Below, piece after piece: positions 25,371 through 35,024 of a stretch of DNA of 64,000 nt (positions are counted from its first letter, which is position 1; each line of letters starts with the position of its first letter). Below the pieces are notes generated by a model that was given only the letters and a program-made list of their open reading frames with translations, was not told the origin of the DNA and did no database searches. Position numbers and translations under genes: made by a program. Origin of the DNA: Maribacter orientalis (lineage in GTDB: Bacteria; Bacteroidota; Bacteroidia; Flavobacteriales; Flavobacteriaceae); NCBI RefSeq assembly GCF_900109345.1, contig NZ_FNZN01000002.1:248001-312000 (forward strand), in the 5' to 3' direction.

Positions 25371-27674
25371 TTATACAGTAACTATCTCATCTGGAAACAA
25401 CTCTACTTTCTTGCCATTCACCCGGATTGATACTTCTTTAGAACCTGACAATTCGAATGATGCGGTTTTAGCCGTAACAGTCACTTTAATAATACGATTA
25501 CGGAAATTCACCTTAAATGAATATGCTTTCCACTGATTCGGTATCTGAGGCTTAAATGATAGTTTGTCATCAATTACACGCATACCACCAAAACCTTCAA
25601 CAATACTCATCCAAGTACCAGCCATTGAGGTAATATGCAGACCTTCTTCTACTTCTTTATTGTAGTCATCTAAATCTAACCTCGATGTTCTCAAATAGAA
25701 ATTATACGCTTGTTCCATTCTACCTAATTTGGCAGCTTGAATACTATGCACACAAGGTGACAAAGAAGATTCATGAACTGTGAACGGTTCGTAAAAATCA
25801 AAATGTTTTTCAAGGTCTTCTAATGAAAAGTCTTCCTCAAAAAAGTAAAAACCCTGCAAAACATCTGCTTGTTTTATATAAGGAGATCTTAAAATTCTAT
25901 CCCAACTCCATTTTTGATTGATAGGCCTATCTGTTTTTGGTAATTCATCAACCTTGACCAAATCTTTATCTAAAAATCCGTCTTGTTGTAAAAACACGCC
26001 AAATTCCTTCGAATATGGAAAATACATATTGTCAGCAACATTCCTCCATTTATCACATTCCCTATCCGTAAGTTTTGTCTTCCCCATAATTCTATGGTAA
26101 TCATCAGGATAGCCATTCTTAACCTTTGTCAATTGGGTCAACGTATAATTAATACACCATTTGGCCAAGTAATTTGTATACCAATTATTGTGTACATTAT
26201 TCTCATATTCATTTGGTCCGGTAACACCTAACATTACGTACTTATTCTTGTCTTTAGAAAAGTTTACCCGTTGATGCCAAAATCTAGAAATCCCAATTAA
26301 CACCTCTAATCCCATTTCGGGTATATAACTGTAATCACCTGTATATCTATAATAGTTATGTATTGCAAAAGCAATAGCTCCATTTCTGTGAATTTCCTCA
26401 AAAGTGATTTCCCACTCATTGTGACATTCTTCGCCGTTCATGGTTACCATTGGGTATAATGCAGCACCATTAGAAAACCCAAGTTTGGTAGCATTCGCTA
26501 TGGCTTTTTCTAAATGGTTATACCGGTATTTCAATAATTTTCTTGCTACTTTATCGTCTTTGGTAGCCATATAAAAAGGAATACAGTATGCTTCGGTATC
26601 CCAATAGGTACTACCACCATATTTTTCTCCGGTAAATCCTTTTGGGCCAATATTTAATCTCGAATCTGTACCCAAGTAGGTTTGGTTCAATTGAAAAATA
26701 TTGAATCGAATACCTTGCTGCGCCTTCACATCTCCTTCAATGACTATATCACTCATTTCCCAAATGGAAGCCCAAGCTTCTTTTTGCGTTTGCATTAAGC
26801 CTTCAAATCCTAATGAAGAAGCTTTATCTAAAGCATCATTGGCTGCAGTTACCAATTCATTTGCAACATGATTTCTTGTAACAGTATAACCGCCAAATTT
26901 GGTTAAAGTCAAAGTTTCATTTGCTTTTACTTTTTGTTCAAATTTTAAGGAAACGTATGTCTCGGTCTTTTCACTTTGTACGCCAGGTAATTCTTTACCA
27001 TTATAATTAAGAGATGCCTGCATAAATGTACAGGTCTCAAAATTTGTTTTCATGGTGTGTGCTTCTATAAAAGCACGATTGTGTGATGTACTGACCTTGG
27101 TAGTGTTCCAGAATTTATCGTCCCAATTACTATCTTCATTAGTAATACCACTATCCAAAAAGGGTTCGAAAGCAATTTTAGCATCTGCCTTTAGAACTTT
27201 TAATGCATAGGAAATAGCGCCGACTTCGTCAATATCTAAACTTAAAAAACGCTTTATGTTTACTTCTATTTCAACATTGTTCGAAGAAACCGCCTGAAAC
27301 GTTCTGGTATAAATACCTTCTTTCATATTCAGCTCCCTTTTGAAGCCTGATACCTTTTTACATGTTGCCAAATCAAACTCTGTATCGTCTATATAGATTT
27401 TGATACCAATCCAATTTGGTGCGTTCAATACTTTAGCGAAATATTCCGGATAGCCGTTTTTCCACCAACCTACTCGGGTTTTATCTGGATAATATACTCC
27501 CGCAATATAACTTCCTTGAAAAGTTTCGCCAGAATAACTTTCTTCAAAATTAGCTCTCTGACCCATTGCACCATTACCGATACTAAAAATGCTCTCAGAA
27601 GATTTTACATTTTCTTTATCAAAACCTTCCTCAATGATGCACCACTTATCTGCTTTTATATAATCTTGATTCAT
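25371..27674 (-). CDS. GH65 disaccharide phosphorylase, probably maltose phosphorylase
   Basis: 767 residues, the usual GH65 length. The N-terminal beta-sandwich domain carries SIGNGAMGQR (31-40); the (alpha/alpha)6 catalytic domain has the general-acid Glu489 in GPNEYENNVHNNWYTN; a small C-terminal beta domain follows. Phosphorolysis of maltose gives glucose and beta-glucose-1-phosphate; kojibiose or trehalose phosphorylase cannot be excluded by eye. The beta-phosphoglucomutase gene next to it supplies the following step, and the GH13 gene the preceding one. Confidence 0.9.
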   Translation of the reverse strand: MNQDYIKADKWCIIEEGFDKENVKSSESIFSIGNGAMGQRANFEESYSGETFQGSYIAGVYYPDKTRVGWWKNGYPEYFAKVLNAPNWIGIKIYIDDTEFDLATCKKVSGFKRELNMKEGIYTRTFQAVSSNNVEIEVNIKRFLSLDIDEVGAISYALKVLKADAKIAFEPFLDSGITNEDSNWDDKFWNTTKVSTSHNRAFIEAHTMKTNFETCTFMQASLNYNGKELPGVQSEKTETYVSLKFEQKVKANETLTLTKFGGYTVTRNHVANELVTAANDALDKASSLGFEGLMQTQKEAWASIWEMSDIVIEGDVKAQQGIRFNIFQLNQTYLGTDSRLNIGPKGFTGEKYGGSTYWDTEAYCIPFYMATKDDKVARKLLKYRYNHLEKAIANATKLGFSNGAALYPMVTMNGEECHNEWEITFEEIHRNGAIAFAIHNYYRYTGDYSYIPEMGLEVLIGISRFWHQRVNFSKDKNKYVMLGVTGPNEYENNVHNNWYTNYLAKWCINYTLTQLTKVKNGYPDDYHRIMGKTKLTDRECDKWRNVADNMYFPYSKEFGVFLQQDGFLDKDLVKVDELPKTDRPINQKWSWDRILRSPYIKQADVLQGFYFFEEDFSLEDLEKHFDFYEPFTVHESSLSPCVHSIQAAKLGRMEQAYNFYLRTSRLDLDDYNKEVEEGLHITSMAGTWMSIVEGFGGMRVIDDKLSFKPQIPNQWKAYSFKVNFRNRIIKVTVTAKTASFELSGSKEVSIRVNGKKVELFPDEIVTV

Positions 27675-27730
27675 TAATTTAATGTTGAATTGAAATCAAA
27701 AATAATAGAACTATTTATAGATAGCCTAAA

Positions 27731-28399
27731 TTATTTATTTTGATTATTGTTTAGAAGTGATTCCAAAAAACTATCACTTATTTCTGTGAAATCTTTAAAA
27801 TTATAGTCAGCTTCATCAAGTATATTAGAATCACCAATACCTATACTAGTCATTTTTGCGCTATTTGCCGCCTGTATACCTGCAACGGCATCTTCAAAAA
27901 CAACACATGAACTCGCATTTACGCCTAAATTATTAGCCGCAATCAAAAATACCTCAGGATCAGGTTTTGCCTTTGTTACACTATTGCCATCTACAATAGT
28001 ATCGAAATATGATAATAAATTTACTTTCTCTAAAATTGGTCTAGCATTCTTACTTGCAGATCCTAACGCGATTGGGATGTTTTTTTTCTTTAAATATTCA
28101 AGCACTCTAGGTACATCAGGAAGTATTTCTTTGGAATCCATCTTATCTATGTAAGCCAAATAATCTATATTCTTATTTATCATCCAAGTATCAAATTGCT
28201 CTTGTGTCGCTTTAATTTTACCAATATCCAATAAAATTTCTAAGCACCTTTTTCTACTTACCCCTTTAAAGAGTTCGTTTTGTTCCTTTGAAAATTCAAA
28301 ACCTAATTCATTGGCTAATTTTCTCCAAGCCAAGTAATGGTATTTAGCCGTATCTACAATAACACCATCTAAATCAAAAATAAATCCCACTTTTTCCAT
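27731..28399 (-). CDS. pgmB: Beta-phosphoglucomutase (HAD family)
   Basis: Converts beta-glucose-1-phosphate from the GH65 reaction to glucose-6-phosphate. HAD motif FIFDLDGVIVDT gives nucleophile Asp9 and acid/base Asp11; LGSASKNA is motif II and the KAKPDPEVF and VFEDAVAGIQAA blocks follow, all typical of beta-PGM. ATG at 28399 is preferred to a GTG six bases upstream (two extra residues). It is 13 bases after the LacI gene's stop, so both are likely in one transcript with GH65 and GH13. Confidence 0.92.
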   Translation of the reverse strand: MEKVGFIFDLDGVIVDTAKYHYLAWRKLANELGFEFSKEQNELFKGVSRKRCLEILLDIGKIKATQEQFDTWMINKNIDYLAYIDKMDSKEILPDVPRVLEYLKKKNIPIALGSASKNARPILEKVNLLSYFDTIVDGNSVTKAKPDPEVFLIAANNLGVNASSCVVFEDAVAGIQAANSAKMTSIGIGDSNILDEADYNFKDFTEISDSFLESLLNNNQNK

Positions 28400-28412
28400 A
28401 ATCACAAAAGTA

Positions 28413-29435
28413 TTAATTGATTGATGAACCTCGCTTTATTAATGTGGCATTTATTACTTCTGTTTTAAAAGGTTCTTCAACTTCATCTAACCACTCCATA
28501 CGATCAATTAGTAATTTAGCAGCTGTTTCACCCATTAATTCACCGTGTTGAGCAACTGTACTTAATCTAGGGACGGAAAATCTTGACAATATGCCATCAG
28601 TAAAACCGATTATCGAAATATCATTAGGCACATTGAAACCTAATTCCTGTATGATACTCATACATTGAATGGCAAATATCTCATTGACGCATAAAACAGC
28701 ATCTACCTTATTATTTTGAAAAAATTCTGTTATGAGCATATCATTTTCCATATCATGGGATAGCGTCAGTATCAAATTTTCGTCAACTTTAAAATTATGG
28801 ACTTTTAGAGCATCTAAATATCCTATTCGCCTATTTTCGCTTACATTAAAATATTTCTCTGTAGTTACTAATGCGATTCTTTTCGATCCTGCCTTAATAA
28901 AATGACCAACAGCCTCACAAGCAATTTCTGCATCGTTCAATACAACCTTATCACATTCAATTTCTGAAGTTACACGGTCAAAAAGGACAATAGGAATACC
29001 TTGATCTAATAACTCTTTCAAATGAGTGTATTCATTTTTTAATTGGGTTTCTGCACTTAAGGAAAGAATAAAACCATCTATACTACCATTTGCTAACATC
29101 TCCATGTTAATGACTTCCTTCTCGTTAGATTCATCTGAAATACAAACGATAACATTATACCCTTTTTCATTTGCATATTTTTCTATTCCCCTAAAAACTG
29201 TGGTAAAAAAATGATGAACAATATCTGGAATAATAACACCAATATTTTTTGTTCTTTTATTTTTGAGACTAAGCGCTATATTATTAGGACGATAATTATA
29301 GAATTTCGCAAAAGCTTTTATTTTATCCTTTGTATCCTTACTTATCTCCGCACTGTTTTTGAGAGCCTTAGAAACAGTTGAAATCGAAACATCCAACTCT
29401 CTAGCAATATCTTTTAACGTAATCTTTGGTTTCAA
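28413..29435 (-). CDS. LacI-family regulator of the glucan locus
   Basis: 340 residues. The helix-turn-helix TLKDIARELDVSISTVSKAL opens the protein, with the hinge around NNIALSLKNKRT and a periplasmic-binding-like sensor after residue 60. It is first in the minus-strand operon with pgmB, GH65 and GH13 and divergent from susC-susD, the usual place for a local regulator. A CG-centred operator-like site is in the shared intergenic region and a weaker one upstream of the symporter gene. The effector is presumably maltose or a related sugar (inference). Confidence 0.92.
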   Translation of the reverse strand: MKPKITLKDIARELDVSISTVSKALKNSAEISKDTKDKIKAFAKFYNYRPNNIALSLKNKRTKNIGVIIPDIVHHFFTTVFRGIEKYANEKGYNVIVCISDESNEKEVINMEMLANGSIDGFILSLSAETQLKNEYTHLKELLDQGIPIVLFDRVTSEIECDKVVLNDAEIACEAVGHFIKAGSKRIALVTTEKYFNVSENRRIGYLDALKVHNFKVDENLILTLSHDMENDMLITEFFQNNKVDAVLCVNEIFAIQCMSIIQELGFNVPNDISIIGFTDGILSRFSVPRLSTVAQHGELMGETAAKLLIDRMEWLDEVEEPFKTEVINATLIKRGSSIN

Positions 29436-29448
29436 GTAATATTATTTT

Positions 29449-29477
29449 AAAATTTTAAGATAAGAACTTAAAATTTT
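29449..29477. promoter_or_regulatory. 11-bp inverted repeat upstream of the LacI gene
   Basis: AAAATTTTAAG (29449-29459) and its exact reverse complement CTTAAAATTTT (29467-29477) flank a seven-base spacer, ending 13 bases before the regulator's start. It could be a protein site in DNA or a leader hairpin. All-AT composition means chance cannot be excluded. Confidence 0.4.
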
Positions 29478-29491
29478 CTAAAAGTCAAAAA

Positions 29492-29548
29492 CAAAATTAA
29501 GTTCAAAATAATTAGGTTAATATACAAAATGTAATTTTTATATATTTG
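29492..29548. promoter_or_regulatory. Candidate divergent -7 elements between LacI gene and susC
   Basis: TATATTTG at 29541-29548 (plus) and TAATTTTG on the minus strand at 29492-29499 both fit TAnnTTTG. Neither has a well-spaced TTG. The 323-base region otherwise holds only AT-rich sequence plus the inverted repeat and operator listed separately. Confidence 0.35.
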
Positions 29549-29649
29549 ACAAACATTGTATATTCTCAGTAAGTAGTGCCAATATTTAACAATATTACAA
29601 ATTTGACTGTTATCTTTCTGTATACTCGTAATATTTAAAAGTTATCAAC

Positions 29650-29665
29650 ACGAAACCGTTTTCGT
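29650..29665. promoter_or_regulatory. LacI-type operator in front of susC
   Basis: ACGAAACCGTTTTCGT is a CG-centred palindrome with one mismatched pair (7 of 8 pairs), the typical form of LacI-family operators. It lies 94 bases before the susC ATG, opposite the divergent LacI gene. Confidence 0.6.
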
Positions 29666-29758
29666 AATAATTAAACCTTGCCTATATTCTTATCAACTCA
29701 TCATTTTACATATTTTTAACAATTGAAATTAAATTAACTCAACTTAAATTAACAATTT

Positions 29759-32700
29759 ATGAAGATTACATTCCTTAAAAGCCTGTTGGTGCTAAGTACA
29801 TTTTTGTGCTTTGGACTTTCTCAGGCACAAGAAGTATCTGGAACTGTTTCAGATGCAAGTGGACCTTTACCAGGAGCAAGTGTTCTTGAAAAGGGTACTA
29901 CAAATGGTACGCAAACAGATTTTGACGGTAATTACACATTGACCGCTCAAGATGGTGCAGTACTTATTGTTAGTTATATTGGCTACAAAACTCAAGAGGT
30001 AGCTATTAATGGAAGAAGTTCTATAAACTTTACTTTAGAAGAAGATGCCGAAGCTCTTGAAGAGGTAGTAATCATAGGTTATGGTACTACTACTGTAAAA
30101 GATGCTACTGGGTCTGTTACAGCTGTTACAGCAAAAGATTTTAATGGAGGTAATATTGCTTCGCCAGAACAATTGATTCAAGGTAAAACTGCTGGTGTAA
30201 ACATACAAGAGACAAGTGGTGAGCCAGGAGCAGGTATCCAAATTAACATTAGAGGTTCTAATTCTGTTCGTGCGAACAACAATCCTCTATTTGTTGTTGA
30301 TGGTGTTCCATTAGGTGGGGGAGATACATCTCCACAAGGTGAAACCGGTTTTGGGCAAAGTGCCGTAAAAAACCCTTTGAACTTTATTAACCCGAACGAT
30401 ATTGAAAGCATGAGTATCTTAAAAGATGCCTCTGCAACTGCAATCTACGGTTCTCGTGGTGCCAACGGTGTTGTTATCATTACTACCAAAAGTGGAAAAG
30501 GCAGCAGTAAAGGAGTTTTCGATTTCTCTAGTTCATTAAGTATAGCAACTGCAGCAAATACTTATGACCTTCTAGATGGCCCTGAATTTTTAGCTGGTGT
30601 TGCAGCTGTAGGTGGTGATGCCAATGCCGTTAATTTTGGCTCAAATACAGATTGGCAACAAGTTGTATTGAGATCAACAGCTTCTCAAAATCAAAACCTT
30701 TCTTATTCTAAAAATTATGGTAGTGGTAACGTAAGAGCTACTTTTGGTTACGGTAAGCAATTTGGTATCGTTGAAAATTCTGACTTAGAAAGAATTACAG
30801 GTAGAATTAATTTTAATCAACGATTTTTAGATGACAAATTGGTTCTTGGCCTTCAAATGTCTGTTGCTAGAATAAATGACTCTCAAGCGCCTATCAGTGC
30901 ACAAGCGGGTGCAGCAGGAGATGTTTTAGGTGGTGCCTATGCAGCAAACCCAACATGGCCAGCTAGTTCTAGTTTTAATGCGGGTGGTTTAAATGTAAAC
31001 CCACAAAACGCTTTAGACAATACACAGAATTTAACTAATACAGATAGGTATTTATTAAATGGTTCTGTACAGTATAATTTTACCCCAGAAATTTCAGCTA
31101 AGTTAAATGCTGGTTTAGATAAAGCAGAAGCTTCTAACACATCTGTTATCTCTAAAAATATTAATAACATAAATGGTGTATCAGGCGTTGGTCGTGGTAA
31201 CTACAGTGTTTTAGAAAGAAATAATAAAACTTTTGAAGCTACTGTAAACTACAACAAAGAATTCGAAAATTCTAGTTTAGAAGCTTTAGTAGGTTTTGGT
31301 TACCAAGACTTTCAAACTTTCGGTTTCAATGCAGGAGGTAGAGGCTATAACACAGGAGATCTTAATGCAATGGGTTCTGATCTAAGAAGTGCTGTAAGTG
31401 ATTTGCAAAATTCAGTAACAGGTTCTTACCAACAGGCCTATTACGCTACAAATTCTAATGGAGTTTTAATCAATAGATTATTTCCTAATGTAGTACCGCA
31501 AGAAGAATTAGGCAGAAGCCTATCAAGTTCGGTAACTTCAGTTTACACCGATGCTTTTGACAATACCGATGAGTTACAATCATTCTTCGCAAGACTTAAC
31601 TACACTTTAAACAACAAATATTTGTTTACAGGTACCATGAGAGCTGATGGTTCATCTAGATTCGGACCAGAAAATCAATATGGTTATTTCCCTTCTGGAG
31701 CTTTTGCTTGGAAAATTAATGAAGAAGATTTTGTAGGCGAGAATGTTTCTACGTTAAAACTTAGATTGAGTACAGGTATCACTGGTAACCAAGATGGATT
31801 AGGATATGGAAATTTTGTTGCTAGACAACGCTTTTCTGGTTTAACAATTCAACAAAATCTTGAAATTACTCCTAATGGTACTGAAATTGTAGCAACGGAT
31901 AGACCAGATTTAAAATGGGAATCTTCATTTAATATTAACGCCGGTATTGATTTTGGTTTTAATAACGATCGTTTTAGCGGTAGTTTTGATGTGTATAGAA
32001 CAAAAACAACCGATGTGCTTTTACAAACGCCACCAGCGTCACCTGCTGTTGACCCTTTCCAATTCAGCAATGTTGATGCAAGTATTATCAACCAAGGGGT
32101 TGAACTTGCTTTAGCTTATGATTTCGTGCAATCGGATGATACAACTTTTTCTGCAGATTTCAACATAGCTTATAACAATAATGAAGTTCAGGATTTTGCT
32201 GGATTAATTGATACTGGAGCCGTTAACGGTCCAGGATTAACTGGAGCTTTCGCGCAACGTTTTGCTTCTGGACAATCATTATACTCATACTACCTACCTG
32301 TTTTTGAAGGTTTTGACAATGCTGGAAATCCAATCTACCAAGATGTTGATGGAAACGGTGTAGGAGACCCTTTTGGAGATAAAAAATTCGTAGGTGAAGA
32401 TGCCTTACCAGATATTACGACTGGTTTAAGCTTAAATTTAAGAGTTAAAGATTTTGATGCTTCTGTATTTTTTCAAGGTCAATTTGGTTTTTCTGTTTAC
32501 AATAACACAGACAATGCTTACTTCAATGCAGGCGCACTTTCAAACTCTAGAAACGTAACTCAAAATGTAATAGGTAACGGTGAAAATCCTGGAGCTTCTG
32601 CTGATGCTTCAACACGCTTTTTAGAAAAAGGAGATTTTGTACGTTTCCAAAATGCAAGTGTTGGGTATAACTTCCCATTATCTGGTGAAGGTGCTTTAGA

Positions 32701-32881
32701 TGCTTTACGTTTCTCACTTACTGGTCAGAACTTATTTTTGATAACTGACTATAGTGGTTTAGACCCAGAGGTTACTGCTAATACAGGTGACTTAGGTTCT
32801 GGTGTTCCATCTAGGGGACTTGATTATGGTTCATACCCAAGACCAAGAACAATTACTTTTGGTATAAACGCATCATTTTAA
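29759..32881 (+). CDS. susC: SusC-family TonB-dependent outer membrane transporter
   Basis: 1040 residues. Signal peptide to about residue 23 (ending LSQAQ), then a carboxypeptidase-D-regulatory-like domain (VSGTVSDASGPLPGASV), a plug domain with IRGSNSVRANNNPLFVVDG, and a C-terminal 22-strand barrel ending in ...INASF with a terminal Phe. Imports oligosaccharides with SusD as lid, powered by TonB. Its position opposite the LacI/GH65/GH13 genes indicates malto-oligosaccharides. No SusE or SusF-like gene follows susD. Start ATG has a normal signal sequence behind it. Confidence 0.95.
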   Translation: MKITFLKSLLVLSTFLCFGLSQAQEVSGTVSDASGPLPGASVLEKGTTNGTQTDFDGNYTLTAQDGAVLIVSYIGYKTQEVAINGRSSINFTLEEDAEALEEVVIIGYGTTTVKDATGSVTAVTAKDFNGGNIASPEQLIQGKTAGVNIQETSGEPGAGIQINIRGSNSVRANNNPLFVVDGVPLGGGDTSPQGETGFGQSAVKNPLNFINPNDIESMSILKDASATAIYGSRGANGVVIITTKSGKGSSKGVFDFSSSLSIATAANTYDLLDGPEFLAGVAAVGGDANAVNFGSNTDWQQVVLRSTASQNQNLSYSKNYGSGNVRATFGYGKQFGIVENSDLERITGRINFNQRFLDDKLVLGLQMSVARINDSQAPISAQAGAAGDVLGGAYAANPTWPASSSFNAGGLNVNPQNALDNTQNLTNTDRYLLNGSVQYNFTPEISAKLNAGLDKAEASNTSVISKNINNINGVSGVGRGNYSVLERNNKTFEATVNYNKEFENSSLEALVGFGYQDFQTFGFNAGGRGYNTGDLNAMGSDLRSAVSDLQNSVTGSYQQAYYATNSNGVLINRLFPNVVPQEELGRSLSSSVTSVYTDAFDNTDELQSFFARLNYTLNNKYLFTGTMRADGSSRFGPENQYGYFPSGAFAWKINEEDFVGENVSTLKLRLSTGITGNQDGLGYGNFVARQRFSGLTIQQNLEITPNGTEIVATDRPDLKWESSFNINAGIDFGFNNDRFSGSFDVYRTKTTDVLLQTPPASPAVDPFQFSNVDASIINQGVELALAYDFVQSDDTTFSADFNIAYNNNEVQDFAGLIDTGAVNGPGLTGAFAQRFASGQSLYSYYLPVFEGFDNAGNPIYQDVDGNGVGDPFGDKKFVGEDALPDITTGLSLNLRVKDFDASVFFQGQFGFSVYNNTDNAYFNAGALSNSRNVTQNVIGNGENPGASADASTRFLEKGDFVRFQNASVGYNFPLSGEGALDALRFSLTGQNLFLITDYSGLDPEVTANTGDLGSGVPSRGLDYGSYPRPRTITFGINASF

Positions 32882-32901
32882 TTAAAAAAAAATTGAATAT
32901 C

Positions 32902-34512
32902 ATGAAAAATAATTTTAAAATCTTAACGCTTTCTATTCTATCGTTGGTAGGGGTTACCTCCTGTACCGACTTAGAAATAGAAGAAACAGATTCGATAATT
33001 TCTGATGGCTTTCAAGGCTTAGCCGATCCATCATCTACCGTTACGAATCTATACGGTACTCTTGCTGGACAATACGCTGTGCAAGAAGATTACTTTGCCC
33101 TTCAAGAAGTTACGACAGATGAACATTTAATTCCTACCCGTGGAGGAGATTGGGGAGATAATGGCTTATGGAGAGTTATGCATACCCATGATTGGAATGG
33201 GCAACACCAATTTATAGTAAATCTATTCCAAAGATGGAATGGAAATCAACTACAAGCATCACAAATATTAGATGCTAGAAGTAATCCTAGTGCTACCAAT
33301 ATTGGAGATGCTAGCTTTATTAGAGCCTATAGTATGTGGGTAATTTTAGATAACTATGGCCAAGTACCTTTTAGAGATACTTCGTTACCATCATCATCGA
33401 TTCCCGAAGTATTAACAGGGCAGGCTGCAGTTGATTTTATCCTAGCTGACATAGAGACAGCTATTGCTAATGCTCCTGGTACACCAGCAGCGAGCGGTGT
33501 CGCAAATGGCAGAGCTAGTAAAGCAGCTGCTAGATACTTGAAAGCTAAAGTTCTTTTAAACAAACATATTTATGTTGGTGGAGAACCACAATCAAGTGAT
33601 ATGGCTGAAGTTATTTCTTTAGTTGATGCAATTACCGCTGATGGTTATGCTTTGCAAGAAGGATACTTTGACCTTTTCTTACCAGATGCTGATAATGAAA
33701 CTATATGGTCTTTAGAGGCTAACACTATTAACAAAATAGTTATGGGTCTTCATTACAACAACACTAGCATACAAGGTGGTGGATGGAATGGTTTCAGCAC
33801 ATTAGCTGAATTTTACGACCTTTTTGAAGGAGATTCAGAATTTAATGAATTAGATGCAAACCAAGAACCAGCAAATGGCCAAGAAGAGCGTAGAGGTGGT
33901 GTACCAACAAAAGGTGTTGCTTTTGCTGACCAACCTTATGCCGCTGAATTAAATGGCTATGTTAATGGTTCAAATGTTGGGTATGGCTTTCTTATCAACC
34001 AACAATATGCTCTTGACGGAACACCATTAAAAGATAGACAAGGTGCTCCTTTAACTTTCAAAAGAGAGTTTAAGGACAATTCTGGTGCAGTTAATTTCAT
34101 CAACAATGATGAAACCACAGGTATTAGAGTTCAAAAATATGCAGCTAGAAACGGTGATGCTTCAATAAGTCATCAAATTGTATTTAGATATTCAGATGCA
34201 CACTTAATGAAAGCTGAAGCTATGTTTAGAAGTGGTGGTGACCCTACTTCAATGATAAATGACTTAAGAACGATACGTAATACTCAACAATTGTTAGGTA
34301 CTGTTTCAGCTCAAGACATTTTAGATGAAAGAGGTAGAGAATTGTATCAAGAAGCTTGGAGACGTAACGATTTAATTCGTTTCGGTCAATTTGGTAGAGA
34401 CTGGTTATTTAAAGCTGAAGGCACTATTAATAATGATGATTATAATGTGTTCCCAATTCCACCAGCACAATTGCTTGCAAACCCTAATTTGGTTCAGAAC
34501 CCAGGGTATTAA
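32902..34512 (+). CDS. susD: SusD-family glycan-binding outer membrane lipoprotein
   Basis: About 536 residues with a lipoprotein signal ending LVGVTSC. The SusD/RagB fold's TPR-like N-terminal part is followed by the C-terminal block with ERGRELYQEAWRRNDLIRFG and the family ending FPIPPAQLLANPNLVQNPGY. It caps the SusC barrel and binds the glycan. ATG at 32902 is chosen; a TTG nine bases earlier is less likely. It starts 20 bases after susC and ends before a strong terminator, so susC-susD is a two-gene transcript. Confidence 0.95.
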   Translation: MKNNFKILTLSILSLVGVTSCTDLEIEETDSIISDGFQGLADPSSTVTNLYGTLAGQYAVQEDYFALQEVTTDEHLIPTRGGDWGDNGLWRVMHTHDWNGQHQFIVNLFQRWNGNQLQASQILDARSNPSATNIGDASFIRAYSMWVILDNYGQVPFRDTSLPSSSIPEVLTGQAAVDFILADIETAIANAPGTPAASGVANGRASKAAARYLKAKVLLNKHIYVGGEPQSSDMAEVISLVDAITADGYALQEGYFDLFLPDADNETIWSLEANTINKIVMGLHYNNTSIQGGGWNGFSTLAEFYDLFEGDSEFNELDANQEPANGQEERRGGVPTKGVAFADQPYAAELNGYVNGSNVGYGFLINQQYALDGTPLKDRQGAPLTFKREFKDNSGAVNFINNDETTGIRVQKYAARNGDASISHQIVFRYSDAHLMKAEAMFRSGGDPTSMINDLRTIRNTQQLLGTVSAQDILDERGRELYQEAWRRNDLIRFGQFGRDWLFKAEGTINNDDYNVFPIPPAQLLANPNLVQNPGY

Positions 34513-34539
34513 GAATAAATTTTGTTTAAGTTCGAAAAG

Positions 34540-34564
34540 GCCTCCAATAATTGGAGGCTTTTTT
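34540..34564 (+). terminator. Intrinsic terminator of susC-susD
   Basis: Eight-base stem GCCTCCAA/TTGGAGGC around a TAA loop, followed by six T (34559-34564). It lies 27 bases after the susD stop. Confidence 0.9.
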
Positions 34565-34899
34565 GTTTCCTATCTTATTTGTAACAAAATAAAAATATGG
34601 CTTTATAAATCAATGTTTTGAAAAGGATAAAAAATTGGTGCTTTACCTTTGCTTAAAAAGAATCCATAATAGCCAATCATATAAAGAATATTCAGAAAAT
34701 GTATAAGACCTGAGTTCATTGCACGCTTCGATTATATTTTTAAAATAGTAATTAATAATACACAATAAAGTAAATCCTTATTCACAATCTAACTTTAGCA
34801 TAGAACTAAACTGTTACGAATAGAAAACTAGATTATCTATATTAATTAGCAAATTAAGAACACTACTTTAAGTATTTAATCGCTTATGGTACATCTGAA
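34565..34899. other. Gene-free AT-rich stretch
   Basis: I find no credible open frame, RNA gene or repeat in this stretch between the susD terminator and the long hairpin that follows. Confidence 0.5.
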
Positions 34900-34948
34900 A
34901 ATCAAAATACCCTTCAATTATTGGTAATAATTGAAGGGTATTTTGATT
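34900..34948. terminator. 23-bp perfect inverted repeat, probable terminator of the symporter gene
   Basis: Arms 34900-34922 and 34926-34948 are exact reverse complements around a three-base loop (GGT). The core is TACCCTTCAATTATT/AATAATTGAAGGGTA, with A- and T-rich ends on both sides, so it could terminate in either direction. It lies 76 bases downstream of the minus-strand symporter stop. Confidence 0.7.
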
Positions 34949-35024
34949 GCGGATAAGTCGAAATATAAGCTAAACGTTTAACAAATATGGTTAAGCTTTT
35001 TACCTTTGAATAATAGAAATATCC

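Noticed and set aside
34513-35024. SusE/SusF-like genes after susD
   Set aside because: The stretch is AT-rich with no long frame; two hairpins are all that is visible.
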